Part shown: positions 33,127-42,403 of the stretch, piece after piece | Layout: the number at the start of each line of letters is the position of its first letter | Position numbering within the stretch: the first letter of the stretch is position 1 | Origin: MED-G105 sp039025235 | Lineage (GTDB): Bacteria; Pseudomonadota; Alphaproteobacteria; Caulobacterales; Parvularculaceae | Length of the DNA stretch: 64,000 nt | Direction of reading: 5' to 3' | NCBI GenBank assembly: GCA_039025235.1 | Contig: JBCCOS010000007.1 | Coordinates: forward strand, 170,242 to 234,241 | Program-made: the position numbers and the translations under genes | The notes under the pieces: generated by a model | Databases searched by the model: none | What the model was told of the DNA's origin: nothing | What the model saw: the letters and a program-made list of their open reading frames with translations, nothing else

Positions 33127-35373
33127 TTAGCCCGTGCGCTTCAAAGAGCTGCCGCGTTCGCTTGTCCATTTTTCTAACATTGATTTTAAGTCTGTTGCTT
33201 CAAATGGTTTTGAAAGGAAGTCATCCATGCCCGCATCCATGCATCGACGACGGTCCTGCGCCATGGCATTTGCTGTTAAGGCTATGATGGGGATGCGTTT
33301 CCCGTCAGCCTCTTTTGATCGAATTTGCCGTGTTGCTTCCAGACCGTCCATTTGAGGCATGTGCATATCCATGAAAATGAGATCATATTCTTTTCTATCA
33401 AATGCGCTGACGGCATCTTCGCCATTCATGGCCACGTCGACAATCGCGCCCGCGCGCTTGATCAGGGTGCTGGCAAGAACGGCATTAATCTGATTGTCCT
33501 CTGCAAGCAGGATCGAAATTGCCCGATGATTGACGGCGCTTTTGGGGGGCGTTGCCGCGGGGTGATTTCCGGATGTTGCTTCGGTTTTCATGTGCGGTTG
33601 GCCACTATTATCTATCAGCGCAGCGTTCTTAGGATTGGTGTTTCCCGTTTTTGTATGGCGTGGTTCTGCTTCTGATAAACGCGAGACTTCCCGCGCCAGC
33701 GACGACTGTCTGATCGGTTTAATGAGATAGCCCTCGTATCCTAACTTGCGCATTTCTCCCACGCGATCTCGATCCTGTTGCGGGGCAAGAATAATGGCGC
33801 GTGTCGCACGCCCAATAGCGTCGACGGAAACGCTCTTTGCAAAGGGTAAATCGCATAGGAACAAGACAGGCGATGTAATGTCCGCGTCGGACAGCGCTTT
33901 CTGTGCCGACAGAGGATCGTCAAAGATACAAATAGCATCTGCACCAAGCCATTGCATATGTATTTTAAGGGCATTCGCCAGAACCGCTGAATCCGTCAAG
34001 GCAACAACCCGAACGCCCATTGCCGGAGACTGCTTTATTGGATGCGGCGTTTTGGGGACGACAGATGCTTCGTTGGTCGTAAAGTTAAAGGTAAAAGAAC
34101 TTCCCTCACCAACAGAACTCTCTACACGAATTGAACCGCTCATCGCGTGCGCCAGTCGACGGGTTATTGCAAGGCCAAGACCTGTGCCACCGCTTCGACG
34201 GGCGCCGTCTTCGGTTTGTTCAAATTCCTGAAATATTTTTTGCAGCGAGGCCTCATCGATCCCGACGCCTGTATCGCTTACAGTTATGGAAAAATTAATG
34301 TCACCATCGGTCTGTGTTGGTGCACCGTCATTCCGTGTGCCGCTATTCACCTTGGTGATTTCTGCCGATATAGTCACGCCGCCACGATCGGTGAACTTTA
34401 CCGCATTTCCGATGAGATTTGTGAGGATCTGTCGGATCCTTTCTTCATCCCCCATAAGACGGGGGGGGATGTTCGGATCGATGACAGTCGTCACTTCCAA
34501 GCCCCGAGCGGCTGCCTGAGGAGCAACGAGTTCTGCGATGCCTTGGATGATGTTTTCTGGATTGAAGGGCGCTAACTCTAGCTCAACCTTTCCTGAGCGA
34601 AGTTTGGCATAATCGAGAATTTGGTTGATCAAATTGAGAAGGTTTGCCCCAGATGATCGAATGGCTTCGGCGTAGCTTCGTTGATGGGCCGTTAATTCCG
34701 AATCAAGAAGGAGCTTCGCCATGCCAATAACACCGTTCAGTGGCGTTCTCATTTCGTGGCTCATCGTCGCGACAAAGAGTGGTTGGTCATTCTCAATTTG
34801 TGGCGGTCTAATTAATTGTTCGGCGCGCCGCCGTTCACTGGCCACCCGCCCTTTATAAAGCTTTTCACCATAGATGAATTGGGTCATTTCCCAATCGATA
34901 AAGCTTTGCCCAAAGCGGGTTTGGGCGCCAGTTCTAAAGTTGATTGAACCGATAACATCGCTGCACTGATCGTTACTCTCTGATGGGGCGAATGATGTCG
35001 GCGCTTCATCGAAGGGTTTAAAAATGTTACCCTGCCAGTCTTCAGCGGTACAGCCAAAAAGGTTCACAAAGCTTCTGCTCACAAAGCGGATAACATGTTC
35101 TCCATCGCACAGAATGACTAACTCGCTTAAGCGGATATCGTCAGGAATATCATTGTATGGCTCGATGAGTGTTTCGAGGGGCGCTTGGGCGGTCTCGGCT
35201 TGTGAACTTAACGCACTCCTGTTCGACGGCGTTTCGTCCGTACGAGTTGGATGATCGATGGGGGTATTATCATGGCTTAAAGCGCCCGATGGTGTCGCTC
35301 TTACGCCGCCATGTGTTCTGGCGTCTTTGTCAACGCACTCTGGTTTTATAAAGTTTATGTCAGTGTTAACCAT
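33127..35373 (-). CDS. Soluble PAS hybrid histidine kinase with two receiver domains
   Basis: The ~748-residue protein lacks membrane segments. Residues ~85-185 resemble a PAS domain (LVILCDGEHVIRFVSRSFVNLFG). The dimerisation domain has VATMSHEMRTPLNGVIG with His near 205, followed by an ATPase domain (ILTNLIGNAVKFTD, DTGVGI, GTGLGLAI). The first receiver (~455-575) lacks the usual acidic pocket (VVALTDSAV) and is probably a pseudo-receiver. The second (~620-740), LLAEDNQINAV...DMHMPQMDG, is intact with Asp near 667. The ATG at 35373 is preferred over a longer N-terminus by its position and a GAGGA about 11 bases upstream. The signal and target are unknown. Confidence 0.88.
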   Translation of the reverse strand: MVNTDINFIKPECVDKDARTHGGVRATPSGALSHDNTPIDHPTRTDETPSNRSALSSQAETAQAPLETLIEPYNDIPDDIRLSELVILCDGEHVIRFVSRSFVNLFGCTAEDWQGNIFKPFDEAPTSFAPSESNDQCSDVIGSINFRTGAQTRFGQSFIDWEMTQFIYGEKLYKGRVASERRRAEQLIRPPQIENDQPLFVATMSHEMRTPLNGVIGMAKLLLDSELTAHQRSYAEAIRSSGANLLNLINQILDYAKLRSGKVELELAPFNPENIIQGIAELVAPQAAARGLEVTTVIDPNIPPRLMGDEERIRQILTNLIGNAVKFTDRGGVTISAEITKVNSGTRNDGAPTQTDGDINFSITVSDTGVGIDEASLQKIFQEFEQTEDGARRSGGTGLGLAITRRLAHAMSGSIRVESSVGEGSSFTFNFTTNEASVVPKTPHPIKQSPAMGVRVVALTDSAVLANALKIHMQWLGADAICIFDDPLSAQKALSDADITSPVLFLCDLPFAKSVSVDAIGRATRAIILAPQQDRDRVGEMRKLGYEGYLIKPIRQSSLAREVSRLSEAEPRHTKTGNTNPKNAALIDNSGQPHMKTEATSGNHPAATPPKSAVNHRAISILLAEDNQINAVLASTLIKRAGAIVDVAMNGEDAVSAFDRKEYDLIFMDMHMPQMDGLEATRQIRSKEADGKRIPIIALTANAMAQDRRRCMDAGMDDFLSKPFEATDLKSMLEKWTSERGSSLKRTG

Positions 35374-35651
35374 GGTTGGAAATATCCTCACGCCACGGAA
35401 TACACTTAATGACATCGCCTTAAGAAATTGATTAGGTGCCGGCTGAAACGGATAAATTTTTATGGATCGACAATGATTAATCCAACACGTCAATTATCGC
35501 TGTGATAAAAAACCAATCTATCCACAGTGATTGATGGTCAAGGCATGACTTACCTTCTTAGTTATATTCTTGGTAAACGGACTGATAAAATCCGTCGTCT
35601 AATTTTTTATAGTCTTTCTATTGAGGCATCTCCTGCTGAAGTGGCACCGTT

Positions 35652-35690
35652 ACAGCGACGCAATTTCAAATGGGACAAAAGTGCCGCTGT
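35652..35690. repeat. 39-bp module A variant
   Basis: The ends ACAGCG/CGCTGT pair and span exactly 39 bp. The core CAATTTCAAATGGGA resembles the AT-rich centre of the other copies. Confidence 0.5.
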
Positions 35691-35811
35691 ACGTCTTTGT
35701 TTTTGCGTGGTTGGGCCAATAACCAAACGGCCTCCTTCCTGCACACGTAAGCTAACACAGGACCAACACACAGGAACCATCAACTGATCACACTTATCGG
35801 CGAAGCGCTCT

Positions 35812-35850
35812 AAAGCGGCTAAGCGGTGCGAATTGAAACGTAGCGGCTTT
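35812..35850. repeat. 39-bp module A just downstream of comM
   Basis: The AAAGCGGCTA/TAGCGGCTTT ends pair over 10 bp with one mismatch; the total length is 39 bp and the core contains GAATTGAAACG. It is 13 bp beyond the comM stop codon. Confidence 0.65.
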
Positions 35851-35863
35851 GATCGTGAGTGCC

Positions 35864-37507
35864 TTAACTGACACGAAAGGCTTGAGCGGTATTGGGTTGA
35901 ATGACGGATGGGGGTGCTGCTGATTGCTCATTACTCTGTCTATAACTGATGGCTTCTGCAACGTGCCGACGGCGTACCCCATCTGATCCGTCAAGGTCTG
36001 CAAGGGTGCGCGATAGTTTCAAAACACGGTGGTATGCGCGTGCCGAAAATCCAAGCGTTTCTGTTGCTCGTGCCAGTAACTGAATGCCTTCCGGGTCTGG
36101 CGTTGCGAAATCGGCGATGACCCCATCTGGTAGGGCTGAATTTAAAGCGTAGGCACCGGTTGATTGCGTCCTGCGCTCCCGGGCCGCTTGACGGGCCGAA
36201 GCAACCCGACTGGCGACATCTTGTGTTCGTTCACCTTGCGTTGCTGCGAGGAGATCAGCTGCTGTTACTGGAGCGAGATTGACCGTCATATCGATCCGAT
36301 CCAGTAGGGGTCCGGAAATACGTGCTTGATATGATGCGCTGCATTTTGGTCCTCGTGAACATGTGCGGCCATCGCCATGACCATACCCACACCGGCACGG
36401 ATTCATTGCCGCGATCAACTGAAATCTGGCGGGATATCTCACATGCATATTCGCGCGGGCAATCATCACGTCGCCGGTTTCTAGGGGCTGGCGAAGGCTA
36501 TCGATGACTTGCGGGGAAAATTCTGGCAACTCATCCAAAAACAACACACCGTGATGGGCGAGCGATGCTTCACCCGGTTTCGCCTTTGTGCCGCCGCCAA
36601 CCATTGCTGCCATCGATGCCGAATGGTGCGGCGCGCGAAATGGTCGTTCTTTTGCTATGGCGCCATTTTGCAAAAGTCCGGCTACAGACTGAATCATTGA
36701 AACGTCAAGCATTTCTTCGGGGCTAAGAGGGGGGAGTAGGTTAGGGAGGCGCGACGCGAGCATCGACTTGCCGGCTCCGGGCGGTCCGATCATCAATAAA
36801 TTGTGTCCACCGGCGGCAGCGACTTCTAACGCGCGCTTGGCGGTTTCCTGCCCTTTAACATCGGAAAGATCTAGAAAGGGTTTGACGTCACCTGAATTTT
36901 CAAGCGGGCCCGTTATTCCACTTTTGTCGTCTGCACTTTTGTCATTGGTGGGGGCGATGTTATTGGGGCTTGATGCTTGCGGTCTTGTGAGTAATTGCGT
37001 CCCCTTAAAATGATTAATCAACTGGATGATTGATGCAGGGGCCAAAATCTTTAGTCCATTACCTGCCCACGTCGCCTCGGTTCCATTCGCGGCCGGGCAA
37101 ATGAGACCAAGGTCTTGTGAATTCGCGGCAATGGCCGCTGGAAGCACACCATTTATTTTTCGGATTGATCCATCGAGGCCAAGCTCGCCCAGTACAGCAA
37201 AATCGGCGATGGCATCTTTCGGTGCTGCTCCGGCCTCCGCCATAAGAGCAAGGGCGATCGGCAAATCGAAATGAGCCCCTTCTTTGGGTAAATCGGCGGG
37301 GGCCAGATTTATCGTGACCCGCTTTGGCGGGAGGCCAATGCCAATTGCGCTAAGGGCGCCGCGGACGCGATCTCGCGCTTCTGAAACGGCTTTGTCAGGA
37401 AGACCTACGATTGAAAAAGCGTTTGCGCCGCCAGATATCTGGACTTGAACGTCGACGGGGCGGGCATCAATGCCCAAAAAGGCAAATGTTGCCAATTGCG
37501 CAACCAT
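35864..37507 (-). CDS. comM: ComM/YifB family AAA+ Mg-chelatase-like ATPase
   Basis: The ~547-residue protein has an N-terminal Lon-protease-like domain (VQVQISGGANAFSIVGLPDKAVSEARDRVRGAL, then PADLPKEGAHFDLPIAL), a Mg-chelatase AAA+ domain (Walker A GPPGAGKSMLASRLP, FRAPHHSAS, Walker B VLFLDELPEF, AAMNPCRCGY) and a C-terminal helical domain. ComM promotes branch migration during natural transformation. The Cys motif CPCGY-like NPCRCGYGHGDGRTC is present. The ATG at 37507 is chosen because GGAGAG lies 4 bases upstream; an ATG four codons earlier lacks a site. Confidence 0.93.
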   Translation of the reverse strand: MVAQLATFAFLGIDARPVDVQVQISGGANAFSIVGLPDKAVSEARDRVRGALSAIGIGLPPKRVTINLAPADLPKEGAHFDLPIALALMAEAGAAPKDAIADFAVLGELGLDGSIRKINGVLPAAIAANSQDLGLICPAANGTEATWAGNGLKILAPASIIQLINHFKGTQLLTRPQASSPNNIAPTNDKSADDKSGITGPLENSGDVKPFLDLSDVKGQETAKRALEVAAAGGHNLLMIGPPGAGKSMLASRLPNLLPPLSPEEMLDVSMIQSVAGLLQNGAIAKERPFRAPHHSASMAAMVGGGTKAKPGEASLAHHGVLFLDELPEFSPQVIDSLRQPLETGDVMIARANMHVRYPARFQLIAAMNPCRCGYGHGDGRTCSRGPKCSASYQARISGPLLDRIDMTVNLAPVTAADLLAATQGERTQDVASRVASARQAARERRTQSTGAYALNSALPDGVIADFATPDPEGIQLLARATETLGFSARAYHRVLKLSRTLADLDGSDGVRRRHVAEAISYRQSNEQSAAPPSVIQPNTAQAFRVS

Positions 37508-37519
37508 AGAGCTCTCCAT

Positions 37520-37869
37520 TTAAAAATTGTGTATTTGCAAGAACCGTCGAAAAGGCGATTACGCAATCGAAACAATCACTAAAAAATAAACTGTTTGCCC
37601 AAATCGTTCATGTAGGCTGCTCGTAATACGAGCAATTTGACCTTAGCCGAATTTTGGAACATTACAAGAACAAAATTTTGAAATTGTTGTTTCGATGCTT
37701 TTCACCGGATTGCGTTGCACCATTACCGGCGATATTCGGGAAAATTTTTCGGTTCCCAAACAGGGGGCTTGCGTAATTGGGCCGAACCACCTGAGGATGA
37801 TGAATAACTCGTATTCACACGCAGGGTTCGGCGGTTCTATCGAGCCAGCGGCTTTGACACTTTGGGAAC
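37520..37869. other. 350-bp divergent gap, no gene seen
   Basis: It separates the starts of comM and the TIR-like/SUMF1 gene and should carry promoters for both. It is A+T-rich near comM (AAAAAATAAACTGTTTGCC area). I see no palindromic repeat copy and no convincing small gene. Confidence 0.4.
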
Positions 37870-39837
37870 ATGGCGAAGGTTCGTTTACTCTTTAGGGGCG
37901 ATGTCTTCCGGTTGGGCGAACGGGTGGCGTTTGCTTTGGAACGTTCTGGTCATGCGCTGGCCATTGGTCTGCATGACGACGGTGACTTCGATCCGCAGCC
38001 TGTTGTCGCGACGGTGGTGATCTGGTCAAGAGAACTTTGTGAAGCCGACGATTTCTTGGACGCTTGCAAAGAAGCAGCAAAGGTTCATCGCCTATTTCCC
38101 CTAACATTAGGGGCCAATGCACCGACAGAGATTGCGACCATCTCGGGAAATCTTGAATCCCAAAATATGACCGGTTGGGCGGGTGCCGCTGAGGACCCAC
38201 GGTGGAAGCTCATTTTAAATGGTATTGAAGCTGCAGCAGGCCGCCCCCTTGAAAAAACATCCCGTCCTTATCTCGATGGGATTCCATTTGCCGCGAGCAT
38301 TCGACGTTTTATTGACGGAATTGAGATAGACGCTCGCGCTGCATTTGTTGCATGCGCACTTCTGCTATTGAGCTTTACGGTTGTTCCACTCAAGAATGAC
38401 GTCGATGCATCATATGAGCAAAATGGTCGGCAGACCATTGTCGACGCCAAGGGTCCGACGGCAATTAATAGCGATGGCTCATTAAAAGATCATGCCTTTT
38501 CGGGGCAAGACGGTGGTTACTCGGGTCCTGCTTTGTTGGCAATGTTGGATGCGCACCATGAGACAGCAGTGCAAGACGCTGGCCCAGAGCGAACCTCAGC
38601 ATTGACCTTAGGGCAAACGTCACAAACAGGGGCAAAGCCGGTTCTTGGCGGTCTTTTGGTCAGCCAAAGTTTTAACGCGGATACGCAAGAGGGCGTCACA
38701 GATGCTTCGGCGTTGCACGAAACCGCTCATTTGGATTTTAAGATTGGTGAATTGGCGGCATCTCTAGATCGCTCAAGCGGTAGAGACCAATGGTCGGAGG
38801 GGTATCCCATTGCCGAGGGCGACACGGATCATGACACACTCGACGACGACCCGATCGCAAAACTCGCTTTGGCCTCAACTGGGGCCTCAACTGGGGCCTC
38901 AACTGGGGCCTCAACTGGGGCCTCCACTGGGGCCTCCACTGGGGCCTCAACGGGGGCCTCAACGGGGGCCTCAACGGGGGCGTCATCGGGTGTGTCGGCG
39001 GCGGTGTCGGGCTCTGGTGCAACTGGCTCGTCAAACTCGGTTCCGACACAGATGCGTAAAGGTCTTGCATTTGATGGTCCGTTCCGTGATTGCGCGGACT
39101 GCCCGTTAATGGTCAGCGCGCCGGCTGGTCAGTTTTCGATTGGATCGCCAGAAAAAGAAGTTGCCAGGACGCCGTTGGAAAGCCCGCTTACGCCGGTAGA
39201 AATCAACAAGCCCTTCGCCATCGGTGCCTATGAGGTCACTTTCGCTGAATGGGATGCGTGCGTTGTATCTGGTGGATGCAAATCTTATCGCCCTTCAGAT
39301 GTTGGTTGGGGACGCGGAACCCGCCCGGTTTTAAACGTCTCCTATTTTGATGCGGTTGAATATGTGACGTGGTTGTCATCGGTTACTGGCGAGAAATACC
39401 GCCTGCCCAGCGAGGCGGAATGGGAATACGCTGCCCGTGCAGGGTCGGATGGCCCATTTTCATTTGGTGATGCGCCACTGAATGATCGGCGCGCAAATTA
39501 CTACGCGACCTACGCTTATAACGGTCCTCGCGGGCGTTACCGAAAGCGCACCACAAAAGTCGGTCAATTTCCGAAGAATGCTTTTGGTCTCTATGATGTG
39601 CATGGCAACGTCTGGGAATGGACCGCAGATTGCTGGGCGAATAGCCATGCGGCGCAACCACAAGACGGTTCACCGAGACGGGCATCAGATAACGCCGATT
39701 GCGCCAAAAGAGTAACGAAGGGGGGCGCTTGGAATTCGGGAGGATGGCGGTTGCGCGCAGCACACCGCGAAGGCCGCCCAACAGAGCAGCGCAATTTTTC
39801 CGTTGGTTTCCGCGTCGTAAGAGAGATCGATGGCTAG
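37870..39837 (+). CDS. TIR-like / transmembrane / SUMF1 (formylglycine-generating-enzyme-like) protein
   Basis: The 655-residue protein has three parts. Residues ~1-125 resemble a TIR-like fold (VRLLFRGDVFRLGERVAFALERSGHA..., VVIWSRELCEADDFLDACKEA, RLFPLTLG, then GWAGAAEDPRW), a divergent assignment. A membrane segment follows (~157-174). After a linker with a 10-unit A-S-T-G repeat (335-373) comes a SUMF1/FGE-sulfatase domain (~405-655): PAGQFSIGS, GAYEVTFAEWDAC, NVSYFDAVEYVTWL, YRLPSEAEWEYAAR, FGLYDVHGNVWEW and KGGAWNSGGWRLRAAHR...VGFRVVR. The SUMF1 part would be periplasmic. The function is unknown; the domain set suggests sensing or signalling rather than sulfatase maturation. Confidence 0.75.
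   Translation: MAKVRLLFRGDVFRLGERVAFALERSGHALAIGLHDDGDFDPQPVVATVVIWSRELCEADDFLDACKEAAKVHRLFPLTLGANAPTEIATISGNLESQNMTGWAGAAEDPRWKLILNGIEAAAGRPLEKTSRPYLDGIPFAASIRRFIDGIEIDARAAFVACALLLLSFTVVPLKNDVDASYEQNGRQTIVDAKGPTAINSDGSLKDHAFSGQDGGYSGPALLAMLDAHHETAVQDAGPERTSALTLGQTSQTGAKPVLGGLLVSQSFNADTQEGVTDASALHETAHLDFKIGELAASLDRSSGRDQWSEGYPIAEGDTDHDTLDDDPIAKLALASTGASTGASTGASTGASTGASTGASTGASTGASTGASSGVSAAVSGSGATGSSNSVPTQMRKGLAFDGPFRDCADCPLMVSAPAGQFSIGSPEKEVARTPLESPLTPVEINKPFAIGAYEVTFAEWDACVVSGGCKSYRPSDVGWGRGTRPVLNVSYFDAVEYVTWLSSVTGEKYRLPSEAEWEYAARAGSDGPFSFGDAPLNDRRANYYATYAYNGPRGRYRKRTTKVGQFPKNAFGLYDVHGNVWEWTADCWANSHAAQPQDGSPRRASDNADCAKRVTKGGAWNSGGWRLRAAHREGRPTEQRNFSVGFRVVREIDG
38872..38988 (+). repeat. 12-bp tandem array encoding (AST/ASS-G) repeats
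   Basis: Ten units of 12 bp (the first is incomplete, 9 bp) with pattern GGGGCCTCAACT run from 38872 to 38988. Units 2-4 are identical, 5-6 share one change and 7-9 share another, so the array grew by block duplication. It encodes a Gly/Ala/Ser/Thr linker between the membrane segment and the SUMF1 domain. Confidence 0.95.
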
Positions 39838-40236
39838 AGCACTGGTTTAATCGCCCCCTCAGCCCGTTCTAAGTTTCAGTTCGTGAGCGACTGCGCACAC
39901 AATCTTGTGTTGTAATTTGACAACAAGTAAAATTCCTCGCGTTGAATTAATGAAAGCGGTTGCACGGCTAAAATGCGGTTCTTATATCCCGCTCAAGCGG
40001 TGAAACCATTTTTGAGATTACCGTTCGAAGTTTAGAAGTCTTTATTTTTAATAGGGATCGGCAAAACTTGGCTAGCGTGCGGACTCTTTTGTTTTGTGCG
40101 TTGAACCATATGTTTGGTTTTAAGCTGGGTCAGCATGCTCATTATTAACCGGCTGTTAAGATAAGCGCATTGGTTATTTAGGTGTTCGTTCGGCAAGTGC
40201 TCGAATTGGTCGATCTGCTAAGGGAGAAATTGAGAA
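39838..40236. other. 399-bp dnaK upstream region
   Basis: No gene is seen. It contains the candidate promoter at 39960-39987. The ribosome-binding site AAGGGAGA lies about 9 bases before the dnaK start. Confidence 0.5.
39960..39987 (+). promoter_or_regulatory. Candidate promoter for dnaK (possibly heat-shock type)
   Basis: TTGCAC (39960-39965) and TTATAT (39982-39987) are separated by 16 bp. The CTTATATC around the second box resembles RpoH-type -10 elements of alphaproteobacteria. The predicted leader of about 245 bases is long, so another start point nearer dnaK is possible. Confidence 0.35.
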
Positions 40237-42153
40237 ATGGCGAAAGTGATAGGGATCGACCTTGGGACAACAAACTCCTGCGTCGCAGTGATGGAGGGAA
40301 AAGAGCCGAAGGTTATTGAAAACGCAGAAGGCGCCAGAACAACCCCGTCGGTTGTCGCATTCGCAGAAGATAACGAGCGCCTCATTGGGCAACCTGCAAA
40401 ACGCCAAGCGGTAACGAACCCTGAAAATACATTCTTCGCCATTAAGCGATTAATTGGGCGCCCATTCTCTGATCCTACTGTTGCGAAAGATAAGGGCATG
40501 GTGCCCTATGAAATTGTCAAGGCCGACAATGGCGATGCTTGGGTTGAAAGTCGCGGTGAGAAGTTCGCGCCGTCGCAGATTTCGGCTTTTATCCTGCAAA
40601 AAATGAAAGAGACAGCGGAAGCATATCTTGGTGAAGACGTCCTGCAGGCCGTCATTACTGTTCCGGCTTATTTTAACGACGCGCAACGCCAAGCCACTAA
40701 AGACGCCGGTAAAATAGCTGGCCTGGAAGTTCTCCGCATTATCAACGAGCCCACGGCAGCGGCATTGGCTTACGGTCTCGACAAAAAAGACGGTAAAAAA
40801 ATTGCTGTGTATGACCTTGGCGGTGGTACTTTTGACCTCTCGATCCTGGAGATTGGCGACGGGGTTTTTGAGGTCTTGGCGACGAATGGTGATACATTCC
40901 TTGGTGGTGAAGATTTTGACCTTCGCCTTGTGGATTACCTTGCCGATGAGTTCAAAAAGGATCAAGGCATTGATTTGCGTACCGATAAACTTGCTCTGCA
41001 GCGGCTAAAAGAAGAGGCGGAGAAAGCGAAAAAAGAACTCTCCGCGACAACGTCCTATGAGGTGAACCTGCCTTTCATTACGGCCGATGCTTCGGGGCCA
41101 AAGCATTTGAATATGAAGTTGTCACGGGCGAAGTTGGAAAGCCTTGTTGATGACCTTGTAAAACGAACGGTTGATCCGTGTAAGGCTGCTTTAAAAGATG
41201 CTGGCCTTTCAGCTGGCGATATCGACGACGTTATTCTCGTTGGTGGGATGACCCGCATGCCTGCGGTTCAAGAGACCGTTAAAAAATTCTTCGGTCGTGA
41301 TCCACACAAAGGCGTTAATCCCGATGAAGTTGTGGCACTTGGTGCCGCGATTCAAGCGGGTGTCCTTCAAGGTGATGTTAAAGACGTTCTTCTTCTCGAT
41401 GTGACACCTTTATCGCTCGGTATCGAAACGCTTGGTGGTGTGTTCACGCGACTGATCGAGCGCAACACAACAATACCAACGAAAAAGTCACAGACATTTT
41501 CGACCGCTGAGGATAATCAGTCGGCCGTTACCATTCGCGTGTTCCAGGGGGAGCGGGAAATGGCGGCGGATAACAAGATGCTTGGGCAATTTGATTTAGT
41601 TGGTATTCCGCCAGCCCCACGCGGTGTGCCGCAAGTGGAAGTGACATTTGATATCGATGCCAATGGTATTGTTCATGTTTCGGCGAAAGACAAAGCAACG
41701 AACAAAGAGCAATCAATTCGCATTCAGGCATCGGGCGGCCTTTCCGATACCGACATTGATCAAATGGTGAAAGACGCTGAGGCGAACGCAGAAGCAGATA
41801 AAGAGCGCCGTGCCCTCGCTGAAGCGCGGAACCAGGCCGAAGCGACCGTCCATCAGACTGAAAAAGCGATGGAAGAGCATTCGGATAAAGTTTCAGACGA
41901 AGAACGCAAAGCGATAGAAGAGGCGCTTGCTTCAACAAAAGATGTGCTTGCCCAAGAGGATGCAAGTTCAGACGCCATTAATGAAGCGGCGCAAAATCTC
42001 CTCCAAGCGAGTATGAAGCTTGGTGAAGCCATGTACAAAGCAAACGCCGAGGCCGATGCGGCGGCGGATGCCGCTGCCGATGATGATATCAACACTGACG
42101 ATGATGTTGTTGATGCAGACTTCGAGGAAGTCGATGGCGATAAAAAAGACTAA
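40237..42153 (+). CDS. dnaK: Hsp70 chaperone DnaK
   Basis: This is an ATP-dependent chaperone of 638 residues, the normal size. The ATPase domain has IGIDLGTTNSCVAVMEG at the start, FAIKRLIGR, VPAYFNDAQRQATKDAG, INEPTAAALAYG, VYDLGGGTFDLSI and VGGMTRMPAVQ. The substrate-binding domain begins at about residue 390 (LLDVTPLSLGIETLGG), and the C-terminal lid ends in an acidic tail rich in Asp and Ala (EEVDGDKKD). The order dnaK-dnaJ is conserved. Confidence 0.99.
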   Translation: MAKVIGIDLGTTNSCVAVMEGKEPKVIENAEGARTTPSVVAFAEDNERLIGQPAKRQAVTNPENTFFAIKRLIGRPFSDPTVAKDKGMVPYEIVKADNGDAWVESRGEKFAPSQISAFILQKMKETAEAYLGEDVLQAVITVPAYFNDAQRQATKDAGKIAGLEVLRIINEPTAAALAYGLDKKDGKKIAVYDLGGGTFDLSILEIGDGVFEVLATNGDTFLGGEDFDLRLVDYLADEFKKDQGIDLRTDKLALQRLKEEAEKAKKELSATTSYEVNLPFITADASGPKHLNMKLSRAKLESLVDDLVKRTVDPCKAALKDAGLSAGDIDDVILVGGMTRMPAVQETVKKFFGRDPHKGVNPDEVVALGAAIQAGVLQGDVKDVLLLDVTPLSLGIETLGGVFTRLIERNTTIPTKKSQTFSTAEDNQSAVTIRVFQGEREMAADNKMLGQFDLVGIPPAPRGVPQVEVTFDIDANGIVHVSAKDKATNKEQSIRIQASGGLSDTDIDQMVKDAEANAEADKERRALAEARNQAEATVHQTEKAMEEHSDKVSDEERKAIEEALASTKDVLAQEDASSDAINEAAQNLLQASMKLGEAMYKANAEADAAADAAADDDINTDDDVVDADFEEVDGDKKD

Positions 42154-42173
42154 GGACCAACCTTAATCAAGGG

Positions 42174-42196
42174 GCGATGGGGTTTCTCCCCATCGC
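42174..42196 (+). terminator. Hairpin after dnaK (attenuator or RNA-processing hairpin)
   Basis: GCGATGGGG (42174-42182) and CCCCATCGC (42188-42196) form a perfect 9-bp stem with a 5-base loop, 20 bp after the dnaK stop. No T-run follows, so it may stabilise the dnaK mRNA end or reduce read-through into dnaJ. Confidence 0.6.
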
Positions 42197-42271
42197 TACA
42201 CGGGTCGTCTCATGTCGTTATAATAATACAGAGAGATTAGTGCGTTCATCATGGGATGATATTGAGACCAA

Positions 42272-42382
42272 GAAACTCTTCGTTTCAATTGAAATCAGAA
42301 CGACCCGTTTGGTTTATGTTTTTATGAATTTCCAACTATGACCGCTTTGGCGTAGAGCCGTACATAATTCGCCTGGAAATGC
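42272..42382. repeat. Decayed composite repeat in the dnaK-dnaJ gap
   Basis: A degenerate module A (42272-42310, keeping the core CGTTTCAATTGAAATCAGAACG) is followed after 15 bp by a long module B variant with GAATTTCC/GGAAATGC ends (42326-42382). The outer module A arms no longer pair. Confidence 0.6.
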
Positions 42383-42403
42383 TTTAAGGGCGCTTAGGGT
42401 AAT

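Larger units (their letters stand above)
35374..35863. other. 490-bp gap with two palindromic repeats, no gene seen
   Basis: It lies between the hybrid kinase start and the comM stop, both on the minus strand. It contains module A copies at 35652-35690 and 35812-35850. A short segment at 35794-35813 is repeated with one mismatch at 43567-43586. An 86-codon plus-strand frame from 35527 overlaps a repeat and shows no recognisable protein, so it is not called. Confidence 0.5.

Noticed and set aside
35527..35787. 86-codon plus-strand frame in the comM-kinase gap
   Set aside because: It runs across a 39-bp palindromic repeat, has no ribosome-binding site and no recognisable protein features.
37695..37895. 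66-codon frame upstream of the TIR-like/SUMF1 gene
   Set aside because: It overlaps the start of the larger gene, with no recognisable domain; divergent promoter sequence is more likely.
38810..39109. 99-codon plus-strand frame rich in Gly, Pro and Leu
   Set aside because: It is the shifted reading of the 12-bp coding array inside the SUMF1 protein gene.
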